DNA from: Parabacteroides sp. PFB2-10
Lineage (GTDB): Bacteria; Bacteroidota; Bacteroidia; Bacteroidales; Tannerellaceae
NCBI RefSeq assembly: GCF_029893085.1
Contig: NZ_JARXWI010000004.1
Span: forward strand, 124,001 to 188,000
DNA length: 64,000 nucleotides
Direction: 5' to 3'
Position 1 is the first letter of the stretch. Each line of letters opens with the position of its first letter. This document shows, one piece after another, positions 44,432 to 52,384 of the stretch. Both the position numbers and the translations under genes were made by a program. Under the pieces are notes generated by a model, which saw only the letters and a list, made by a program, of their open reading frames with translations, searched no databases and was not told the DNA's origin.

Positions 44432-46123
44432 TTACCAGACGAAGTCATGGGTGTAATGGCTCTCATTGCCGGCGCCGTCTTTTACGGTAAGCGTTAGTGT
44501 GTGGGCGCCGCGGGTGAGTTTTTCTTTATCGAAGCGATAGGTGAGCACGGAGCGGTTGTTCATTTCAAACAGGATGTACTGCCCGTCTATCTCGCCTCGG
44601 TAGCTGTTGATCCCGCTCAGGCTGTCGGAGAGGCGGAAGTTGAATTGTTGCTTCCGGATCCAATTGGCCGGGTCGAGGGGGGTGATGGTGGGCGGTTGAT
44701 TGTCGATGTCGATGGAGTAGTTGCCCAGTTCGTGGATGGTTGCGTCGATCCAACCGTTGCGGTAGCTGCCGCCAACCCACGAACGGCGTCCTTTCTGGAT
44801 GCGCACGATACCGTATTGTTGTTTGTTTTCCAAGGTGTCTTTGTCTAACCGCAGGGAGAGTTGTGCCTGTTGATGGAAGGCAAGCGGCTTGTCGTGCAGC
44901 TGATGGATGGGTGCCAACGCCGAACTGTCTTCTTTCGCTTCGTATTTGAAATAAAAGGTGTCGTACAGGTTGCCCCGGGGAATAGTCAGGCGGATGCCTT
45001 TGGCTCCGAAACGGTTGTCGGATCCCCAGAAGAAGAGTTCGCGGCCGGTGGTTTCCGGGGCGGGGATGTCCTGTTCTTTCCCTTCCACCCGGATGGCAAG
45101 GCGCGTTTGATTGCCCATACCGTCGGTCAGGATATATTCCAGGTGGTAGGTGCGTTCCTCCTGGATCGTCAGATAGCCCCGGTTGCGGCTCCCGATAAAG
45201 CGCAATTTATTCCCCGGCTCTACAAAACTTTTCATATAGAACGAACGACGGTCGATCCACTCTTCGTAGTCGATAAAACTGTTTATATAGCGCGACTCAT
45301 CGAAGGCATACCGGTCGATATAGCTCCGGTAGAGGGTGTCGCCATCGGCTTTTAATACAATCTCTTTGACGCCATACACGTTGTGGGTGTTATCCATATA
45401 ATCGTAGGCTTTGACAGCTATGCCAATCTTTCCCCAGGCCTGAATCGTGCCGACAAGGGTTTGCGCACCGTCCCGAGGGGTGAACTGTTTGTATTCCCGT
45501 TTGCGTTTACTATCGTTGATCACTCCTTCTCCTTCGACCGGATAAAACATAACGCCCTGAATACGCGGCGGGCGCTTGTCGGTCAGTTGCCTGCTGAAAT
45601 AGGGTAGGGGGTCGAGTATCTCTTCCGACTTGGTATCGCGCACTTCGAAATGGAGGTGGGGACCGCCCGAACTGCCGGTGTTTCCGCTCAGGGCGATCAC
45701 CTCTCCCCGGCGCACCGGAAACCGGTCGGCAGCCGGATGCAGGTTGACATTAAAACGTTCCTGTTCGTATTGTTGCTCTTTGACGTAGGCGGCAATCGAA
45801 TCGGTAAAGCGGAGTAGGTGGCCATAGACCGTGGTCGTGCCATCGGGATGATCCAGGTAGAGAGCATTTCCATACCCACCGGGACTCACCGAGATGCGCG
45901 ATACATAGCCCTCTTTCACGGCGTGTGTCGGTTTCCCTTCGGCCCCCTGCGTCTTGAAATCGATCCCCGCATGGAAATGATTCGAACGCAGCTCTCCGAA
46001 ATTGCCACTCAATAGGATCGGGAAATTGAACGGATTGGGTAACTCCTGCGCACGCACTTGATGGATGAACGTCGTGGCACATACTAAACACACGAAAAGG
46101 ATGGCCTGTTTTCTTGTTTTCAT
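44432..46123 (-). CDS. Secreted M23-type metallopeptidase
   Basis: M23 peptidases cut peptidoglycan cross-bridges or help amidases in the cell wall. The 563-residue product has a signal peptide (LFVCLVCATTFIHQVRAQ). The zinc site is near the front: NHFHAGIDF (His and Asp ligands) and GPHLHFEVRD (HxH). This M23 domain covers about residues 35-190. The remaining 370 residues form beta-rich domains (LNDGMGNQTRLAIRV-like and DNQPPTITPLDPANW) without a known name. The start at 46123 is chosen because the signal peptide begins there and because a TACTTTTG sits just upstream. Confidence 0.82.
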   Translation of the reverse strand: MKTRKQAILFVCLVCATTFIHQVRAQELPNPFNFPILLSGNFGELRSNHFHAGIDFKTQGAEGKPTHAVKEGYVSRISVSPGGYGNALYLDHPDGTTTVYGHLLRFTDSIAAYVKEQQYEQERFNVNLHPAADRFPVRRGEVIALSGNTGSSGGPHLHFEVRDTKSEEILDPLPYFSRQLTDKRPPRIQGVMFYPVEGEGVINDSKRKREYKQFTPRDGAQTLVGTIQAWGKIGIAVKAYDYMDNTHNVYGVKEIVLKADGDTLYRSYIDRYAFDESRYINSFIDYEEWIDRRSFYMKSFVEPGNKLRFIGSRNRGYLTIQEERTYHLEYILTDGMGNQTRLAIRVEGKEQDIPAPETTGRELFFWGSDNRFGAKGIRLTIPRGNLYDTFYFKYEAKEDSSALAPIHQLHDKPLAFHQQAQLSLRLDKDTLENKQQYGIVRIQKGRRSWVGGSYRNGWIDATIHELGNYSIDIDNQPPTITPLDPANWIRKQQFNFRLSDSLSGINSYRGEIDGQYILFEMNNRSVLTYRFDKEKLTRGAHTLTLTVKDGAGNESHYTHDFVW

Positions 46124-46323
46124 ATCTACAGGCAAAAGTAGGGAATTTTTATTCTTTCTTGTTGTGACTATCACATTTGTAACATTTTTTGCACATTTGT
46201 CGCATAGGGTACAAATGGGATAGTCGGGGTATTTTATATGCTTCAAAACATGTTTTAATGTTAAATAATGCAAATAATATTCATTTTATGTCGGAAAGTT
46301 ATGTTTTGTAACATAAAAGGCTT

Positions 46324-46331
46324 TATATTTG
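46324..46331 (+). promoter_or_regulatory. Probable -7 element of a candidate small RNA
   Basis: TATATTTG matches the consensus exactly. The nearest TTG (46306-46308) is only 15 bases upstream, closer than normal. Confidence 0.45.
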
Positions 46332-46337
46332 CACTGT

Positions 46338-46440
46338 GTTTTTCATGGTATTAGATTTAAGGTTAACAATGAAGATTGGGCTGTCGGGATGACAGTCTTT
46401 TCTGTTTTATAGGGGTAGGGTTCGTTCTTCCCCTTTTTTT
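46338..46440 (+). ncRNA. Candidate small RNA of about 100 bases
   Basis: A -7 element is followed by a short stretch with no gene, a seven-pair hairpin (GGCTGTC with GACAGTC), and a strong terminator hairpin with a TTCG loop and a run of T. This is the layout of a small RNA or of a short leader. The frame ATG AAG ATT GGG CTG TCG GGA TGA (46369-46392) would encode the heptapeptide MKIGLSG; I cannot say whether it is used. Confidence 0.5.
46410..46440 (+). terminator. Terminator of the candidate small RNA
   Basis: GGGG-U-AGGG pairs with UUCU-U-CCCC across a UUCG loop, with one U-U mismatch, followed by seven T. Confidence 0.7.
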
Positions 46441-46523
46441 ATGCCTGTTTTCTCCCTTAAATCTTACACAAATTGAATCGACTTGTGATGTAATGATTCA
46501 AGAATCCAACGGTAATGTGAATA

Positions 46524-46703
46524 AAAGTTAACACGTCCATTCTCGGTGAACCTCTCAATTTACGATTTGTAATTTCCGCACGACTTTGCGCGCAAAAAAG
46601 CGGGACTTTGGAGACAAACTCCCGGGAGAAACACTTTTTAACGTATGGATTTGTAAGCAAAACGGGCGTTTTGCTTACAATCGCTATTTTAACATTTCAG
46701 GAG
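46524..46703 (-). repeat. Palindromic intergenic repeat, copy 4 (subtype A, inverted)
   Basis: On the reverse strand this copy has the perfect palindrome TTGTAAGCAAAACG / CGTTTTGCTTACAA with a two-base centre, then CTCCCGGGAG, TTTTGCGCGCAAA and AATTACAAATCGTAAATT. It is almost identical to copy 5 near 59.0 kb. It occurs in the intergenic region before susC. An open frame across it is not supported as a gene. Confidence 0.85.
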
Positions 46704-46780
46704 TTGGGGTGCGAAAATGAACGGTGGGATCTTCAAATGGGAAAGAAATTGAAGATACAAGGTATATCAGATCAGTATCT

Positions 46781-46982
46781 AAAAGCTCCCCTTCTTAGAA
46801 AAGAAGGGGGGACCGCTGCTTGCAGCGGTGGGGTAATTTGAATTCTTTATAAATGTTTTTCCTATTTCTTTGATAGTCACAAATACACAAAACAGAACAA
46901 ATGTATGATTTTAAATACATCAAACTACCCCACCATCGCAAGCGATGGTCCACCCCCTTCTTTTCTAAGAAGGGGAGCCTTG
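46781..46982. repeat. 200-bp inverted-repeat element (MITE-like)
   Basis: Two arms of about 58 bases face each other: 46784-46841 and 46921-46981. In one orientation they share TCAAA-TACCCCACC, a small stem with GCAAGC in the loop, and CCCCTTCTTTTCTAAGAAGGGG. The arms differ by three pairs of compensating bases in the small stem (CCGCTGC...GCAGCGG against CCATCGC...GCGATGG). The centre is 79 A+T-rich bases with no gene. I see no transposase. Confidence 0.7.
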
Positions 46983-47378
46983 GATAGTGATTTCTATAAC
47001 CTTCACATTTTCCCATACTTGAATCCCCCCCATCTTCAAACATACATTATATAAATAGGCAAATCGGTCGCAACAATAGAAAATGAAAATCTTATCCAGC
47101 GTGAGAATAAATTGGCAATGTGCCGAGAGTGCGAAAATGTCCATAGTGTTTCTTTGTGTTCTCCGCATTTGACCTTTTCCGTTTCTCCGTGTTTTATATA
47201 CATTATATATTACTATGACCCTCACCTCTGAGGGGATTCTTTCGGATTTTTTTCTTAGAAACAGGGTAAGTAACGATTAGAAACTTCTGAAAACGAGGAT
47301 TTCATGCCGCTTTCCGAGATTTTTTTAAAGAATTTAACAAAATAATGCGCTAAAATATTTATTTAAACAAAAAATTAT

Positions 47379-47386
47379 TATTTTTG
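47379..47386 (+). promoter_or_regulatory. Probable -7 element of the susC operon
   Basis: TATTTTTG matches TAnnTTTG. The leader to the ATG at 47571 would be about 180 bases. The 500-base region to its left (46983-47378) shows nothing else that I can name. Confidence 0.5.
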
Positions 47387-47570
47387 CGATAGTTGCCGGC
47401 AGTCCGGAGAGGATTTTCAAGGTTAACATAAGGGATAAATATCTGTTTAATCACACATATAAAAGATGTTTATACCCACAGTACAAACCATAAGGAGTTC
47501 TTATAAGACTATGTTAGAATCACAGAGAGAGAGATTATCTATATATAAGTTTAATAAAAAGAGTGTATTT

Positions 47571-50500
47571 ATGATGAAAAAATTGACTTATTTACTCCTA
47601 TGCCTCGTGATGGGGATAGGAATTACAAACGCTCAGACTACCAGAGTAACCGGTACGGTATTATCTGCTGAAGATAATGAGCCTATTATCGGAGCTTCGG
47701 TTAGCGTTAAAGGAACTACCGTTGGTAATGTTACAGACTTTGACGGGAAATTTGAATTAAATGTTCCGGCAAATGCTAAAACATTGGTTATTTCATATAT
47801 TGGTATGAAAACCATTGAAGTTGCTGTAAAACCAACACTGACAGTACATATGAGTTCGGATACTCAGCTGCTGGATGAAGTGATGGTGGTTGCTTATGGT
47901 ACTGCAACAAAGAGATCTTTTACCGGATCGGCTGCGCAGGTGTCAGGAGAAAAAATATCCAACAAAAATGCTTCTGATCTAACAAAAGCCCTCCAAGGAG
48001 AGGTTGCAGGTGTCCAGGTGTATACTACGACAGGACAACCCGGTCAAACTTCAGCCATACGAATCAGAGGTATTAGCGGAATAAACTCCAGTCAAGCTCC
48101 GTTGTATGTAGTGGACGGAGTTCCTTATGGAGCAGAAATCAGTGGTATCAATCCTTCGGATATTGAATCGACAACAGTCTTGAAAGATGCGACAGCAGCA
48201 GCTCTCTATGGTTCGCGTGCGGCAAATGGCGTTGTCCTTATTACGACCAAAAAAGGGAATAAGGGTAAAACAAGAGTAGAAGCAGAGGTGAAATATGGTG
48301 TTAATACCCGTATCATACCTTTGTATGATATGCTGGAAGATCCGGAACGATTCATTGAGATAACCTGGGAAGGTATTAAAAACAAATATATGTATAGAAA
48401 TGCCAATCCGAAAGATGAGGCAACCGCTATCGAATGGGCTGGTGATGATCTTTTCGATATGGATTATGGGATTGACCCACATTATAATATGTGGAACGCT
48501 GATGGCAATAAGCTAATTGATCCGGCAACAGGTAAATTCATGAGTGGCGTTCAACGCAAATACACTCCGGAAAAATGGTCTGACCATATCTTCCGTACCG
48601 GTCAAAAGATGGAAGCTGACGTTAGGATTTCCGGTGGGTCAGACAAAACTACCTATTTCACATCCTTGGGATACTTAAAAGACGAAGGTTATTATATCGA
48701 ATCAGATTTCGAAAGATTCTCTGCCAGAGGAAATGTTAATACAGATGTTACATCCTGGTTGAAACACGCTATGAACCTTTCCTATTCTTACATGAATACA
48801 AACAACCCGGGTCAGTCTGATAGTCAGATGAACAACGGATTCCAGTTTGTGAATTATATGCCGTCGCTTTATCCTGTATTTTATAGAGATGAAAACGGTG
48901 AAAAGGTTGTTGATGATGTGGTTGGAGGATACTTGTATGATTATGGGATGACAGCAGGATCTGGTCGTTCGTATGCTTCAGGGATTAATCCTGTTGGAGC
49001 TCTTAAATTGGATGTTGACCAAACTACCGTGCATCAATTTGTCGGTAACACGATGTTTGAAGCCCGCTTTTTGAATGATTTTAAAGCAGATGTCAGTATT
49101 GGTCTACAATATTTAGGTAATAGCAGAGATCGGTTGACAAACCCATATTATGGAGACGCTAAAGGTTTGGGACGTATTCGGAAAACTCAATCGTCTTATC
49201 TGGGTTTCTCCTCTACGCAAAAACTTTCTTATTCAAAAAGTTTTGACAGACACAATATTGATGTGTTTGTTGCTCATGAATCAAATCTTCAGAAAGTGTC
49301 AATGATAGATGGTTCTAAATCGTTGCTGGTTCGTCCGAAGAATACAGAATGGTCCAATGCAGTTATTATGGGTTGGATGGATTCCGACACGTACGGTTTT
49401 GCCGTTGAAAGCTATTTCGGACAGGTTCGTTATGACTTTGATGATAAATATCATTTTAATGCCTCTATCCGTCGCGACGGTAGTTCCCGTTTTATGGATG
49501 GAAACCGCTGGGGTACTTTTGGATCTATTGGCGGTGCCTGGTTGATCACACGTGAAGACTTTATGCAAAATGCCGACTGGTTGAAAGAACTTAAGCTAAA
49601 GGCCAGCTGGGGAAAGATAGGTAATCAGGATTTAAGTATTGCAACAGCTACAGCCAACTATCATCCTTTCCGTGACCTTTATTCCATTTCGAACATGAAT
49701 GATAAACCCTCTTTCTCTTTTGCTTATAAAGGAAACCCGGATTTGACATGGGAGAAAACAAGCATGTGGAATGCAGGATTGGAATTCAATCTTATTGATA
49801 TTTTTGAGGGAGAAATTGAGTACTTCAATAAAACAACAACAGATCTTTTGTTCTACAAACAGGTAGCTCCTTCTTTGGGATATGCTTCTGTTCCGGTGAA
49901 TGATGGTAAATTAGCCAGTTCGGGTTGGGAATTCAATTTGTTGACACATGTTGTTAATACCAATGATTTCAAATTTGATTTTCGTCTGAATGGTGCATTC
50001 TATAAGAATGAAATGTTGGAGATGCCGATTGATGACACGACAGGACAACCTAAACCTGTGGAGCTGAGAGGTTCTTACGCATGGGCTAAAGGCCGTGGTA
50101 TCAGAGATTTCTATTTAAGAGAATATGCTGGTGTAGATTCGGAAACAGGATTAGCGCTTTTCAATCAATATTATAATGTGAAAGCTGATGGAACAAAGGA
50201 AGTTATCCATGAAATGGAAACCTATAAAAGCAAAAATACCATCGGAAAATTAGAGAAAGAGACCACTTCTGATTATGCCGAAGCGACGCAATTGTTTGTT
50301 GGTAAATCTTCTATGCCTACCGTTTCCGGAGGTTTCGGACTGGATATGGATTATAAAGGGATCACTTTAAATGCTACATTTACCTATTCTTTGGGTGGCT
50401 ATGCGATGGATGTTGTTTACGCCGGTTTAATGGGTGATAATACTCCCGGATCGCGTAACTGGCACCCGGATATTGAAAAACGTTGGCTGAAACCGGGCGA

Positions 50501-50807
50501 CATAACAGACGTGCCTCGTTTGATGGCTGGTTACGATTCTTATACAAACACAACAGGATCGGATCGCTTCTTGACAAGCCGTTCTTATTTAAACCTGGCA
50601 AATGTACGTTTAGGATATACTTTCCCGAAATCAATCATGAATAAGATCAAATTAAACGGTTTATCCGTCTATGTGTCGGGAGATAACCTGTTTGTGATGT
50701 CGGCTCGTGCTGGATTTGTATCTATGGCAAGTGTGGACGGAGAGTCGAACAGAAGCCAATATGTACCTTTAAGTACTATTATGGGAGGAATTAAAGTAGA
50801 ATTCTAA
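47571..50807 (+). CDS. SusC/RagA-type TonB-dependent outer-membrane transporter
   Basis: This 1078-residue protein is a SusC-type channel for large nutrients, driven by TonB and paired with a SusD lid. A signal peptide (YLLLCLVMGIGITNAQ) is followed by a carboxypeptidase-regulatory-like domain (about 22-95, with GTVLSAEDNEPIIGASVSVK), a TonB box region, the plug (ALQGEVAGVQVYTTTGQPGQ, and PLYVVDGVPYG) and the barrel ending in YVPLSTIMGGIKVEF. There is no STN signalling domain, so no sigma/anti-sigma partner is expected; none is nearby. I used the ATG at 47571 because the signal peptide starts there; a longer frame from 47466 would add 35 residues. SusD follows after 20 bases. Confidence 0.9.
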   Translation: MMKKLTYLLLCLVMGIGITNAQTTRVTGTVLSAEDNEPIIGASVSVKGTTVGNVTDFDGKFELNVPANAKTLVISYIGMKTIEVAVKPTLTVHMSSDTQLLDEVMVVAYGTATKRSFTGSAAQVSGEKISNKNASDLTKALQGEVAGVQVYTTTGQPGQTSAIRIRGISGINSSQAPLYVVDGVPYGAEISGINPSDIESTTVLKDATAAALYGSRAANGVVLITTKKGNKGKTRVEAEVKYGVNTRIIPLYDMLEDPERFIEITWEGIKNKYMYRNANPKDEATAIEWAGDDLFDMDYGIDPHYNMWNADGNKLIDPATGKFMSGVQRKYTPEKWSDHIFRTGQKMEADVRISGGSDKTTYFTSLGYLKDEGYYIESDFERFSARGNVNTDVTSWLKHAMNLSYSYMNTNNPGQSDSQMNNGFQFVNYMPSLYPVFYRDENGEKVVDDVVGGYLYDYGMTAGSGRSYASGINPVGALKLDVDQTTVHQFVGNTMFEARFLNDFKADVSIGLQYLGNSRDRLTNPYYGDAKGLGRIRKTQSSYLGFSSTQKLSYSKSFDRHNIDVFVAHESNLQKVSMIDGSKSLLVRPKNTEWSNAVIMGWMDSDTYGFAVESYFGQVRYDFDDKYHFNASIRRDGSSRFMDGNRWGTFGSIGGAWLITREDFMQNADWLKELKLKASWGKIGNQDLSIATATANYHPFRDLYSISNMNDKPSFSFAYKGNPDLTWEKTSMWNAGLEFNLIDIFEGEIEYFNKTTTDLLFYKQVAPSLGYASVPVNDGKLASSGWEFNLLTHVVNTNDFKFDFRLNGAFYKNEMLEMPIDDTTGQPKPVELRGSYAWAKGRGIRDFYLREYAGVDSETGLALFNQYYNVKADGTKEVIHEMETYKSKNTIGKLEKETTSDYAEATQLFVGKSSMPTVSGGFGLDMDYKGITLNATFTYSLGGYAMDVVYAGLMGDNTPGSRNWHPDIEKRWLKPGDITDVPRLMAGYDSYTNTTGSDRFLTSRSYLNLANVRLGYTFPKSIMNKIKLNGLSVYVSGDNLFVMSARAGFVSMASVDGESNRSQYVPLSTIMGGIKVEF

Positions 50808-50827
50808 TAAAAAAAACAGAAAGTCTT

Positions 50828-52309
50828 ATGAAAAAATATATAAAAATAGCAGGTGTCGCCTTATTGACACTGTCATTGACCGGCTGTTCGGATAGCTTTC
50901 TTTCGCAATTCGAGCCGCAAGGTTATATTTCCCAGGAACAACTGGAAGAAAATGCAAAATGGAATACTAATATTATGTTAGGCCAAGCAGCAGGTATTAC
51001 TGCCACTTCTTTTGCAATGGGAACGGGAGGTACGGATAACCATGATGATTTTGGACAGAAATCGATCGATATAGCAACTGATTTAATGTCAGGAGATATG
51101 GTGATGAAAGGAGAAACCTACGGATGGTTTAGCGCCGATGCCCGGTTAATTAATAATACGAAAGACAGGACACGTCGTACATATATGGCATGGCGTTATT
51201 ATTTCCAGGTGATAAAAGCTGCCAATTCTATCTTTGATACCGTTGGTGGTGATGGAAAGATGCCAGACGAAGGTAGCAATCGGGTATATTATGGTCAGGC
51301 AAAAGCTTTCCGCGCTTATGCTTACTTCAATATGGTGAACTTGTATGCCCGCCCATACGATGTGGCAAAAAATGAAAAAGCGCTTCCTATTTATACTTCA
51401 CAGCTTACGGCAGAAACGTCAGTTCTTTCTACTGTTGATGAAATATACACATTTATCATCAATGATTTAAAAGAGGCTATTACAGCTTTGGATGGAGCAA
51501 GAAGGACAGATAAGGGTGCTCCCGATGTAGATGTAGCAAGAGGTTTATTGGCCTATGCCTATTTGAGTAAAGGCGATTATGCATTAGCTGCAGAGCAGGC
51601 TTTAGCCGTAATCGACAGAGGTGCCTATCCTTTAATGACTAAGCAGGAGCTTCTAACTACAGGATTTGCATCTATTGATATCCCCGAATTTATGTGGTGT
51701 ATCGATTTAACGAAAGATAATTCTCCGGCTCTTCCTACTTTCTGGGGACATGTAGACCTTTTTACTTATAGCTATGCGGCTGCTGGGGATTTAAAAATGA
51801 TTCCGGATAATTTGTACAAAGAAATTCCTGCAACGGATATCCGTAAAGGATGGTTCTTTTCAAACTCAAGCTCAGGCTATTATTTAGCGCCGATAGGTAA
51901 ATTCTTTGACAAAGGGAGAGCGGTTATGGGAGACCGCTTGTGGGAAAATGACGAAGTATATATGCGTACTGCAGAGATGTATCTGATTGCATCCGAAGCC
52001 AGCCTGCGTGCCGGTGATCTGGCAACAGCTAAAACTGTTATTGCAGAACTTTTGGCTGATCGGGATGAGGTAGCGGCAGCTGCTGTTGAAACGATGACCA
52101 GTGAAGAATTACTGGAACTTCTCTATTTCAACTGGCGTGTTGAAATGTGGGGCGAAGGTCGTGGTTTGTTGACGATGAAACGTTTCAAAAAAACAGTAGT
52201 ACGTGGTGCTAACGATTTTGCTTATAAAGGTGAAAGTTTCAGCTATGATGATTCTCGTTTTTATTTCGAAATACCGGAAAGAGAAATTACGAACAATCCT
52301 AACTTGTAA
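50828..52309 (+). CDS. SusD/RagB-type outer-membrane lipoprotein
   Basis: SusD-like proteins bind the nutrient on the cell surface and close over the SusC channel. The 493-residue product has a lipoprotein signal (VALLTLSLTGCSDSFL with Cys after LTG). The helical family blocks are TYMAWRYYFQVIKAANSIF, KAFRAYAYFNMVNLYARPYD, VDVARGLLAYAYLSKGDYALA and DEVYMRTAEMYLIASEASLRAG near the end. It pairs with the SusC above, and a terminator separates it from the M16 peptidase gene, which may be partly co-expressed. Confidence 0.9.
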   Translation: MKKYIKIAGVALLTLSLTGCSDSFLSQFEPQGYISQEQLEENAKWNTNIMLGQAAGITATSFAMGTGGTDNHDDFGQKSIDIATDLMSGDMVMKGETYGWFSADARLINNTKDRTRRTYMAWRYYFQVIKAANSIFDTVGGDGKMPDEGSNRVYYGQAKAFRAYAYFNMVNLYARPYDVAKNEKALPIYTSQLTAETSVLSTVDEIYTFIINDLKEAITALDGARRTDKGAPDVDVARGLLAYAYLSKGDYALAAEQALAVIDRGAYPLMTKQELLTTGFASIDIPEFMWCIDLTKDNSPALPTFWGHVDLFTYSYAAAGDLKMIPDNLYKEIPATDIRKGWFFSNSSSGYYLAPIGKFFDKGRAVMGDRLWENDEVYMRTAEMYLIASEASLRAGDLATAKTVIAELLADRDEVAAAAVETMTSEELLELLYFNWRVEMWGEGRGLLTMKRFKKTVVRGANDFAYKGESFSYDDSRFYFEIPEREITNNPNL

Positions 52310-52330
52310 TCTTTCTATTGCATAAAAGGA

Positions 52331-52363
52331 GGGAACCTTAGTGTCTTCTAAGGTTCCCTTTTT
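52331..52363 (+). terminator. Terminator between susD and the M16 peptidase gene
   Basis: GGGAACCTTAG pairs perfectly with CTAAGGTTCCC around a six-base loop, followed by five T. Confidence 0.8.
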
Positions 52364-52384
52364 AATTACTAAATATACAACAAG

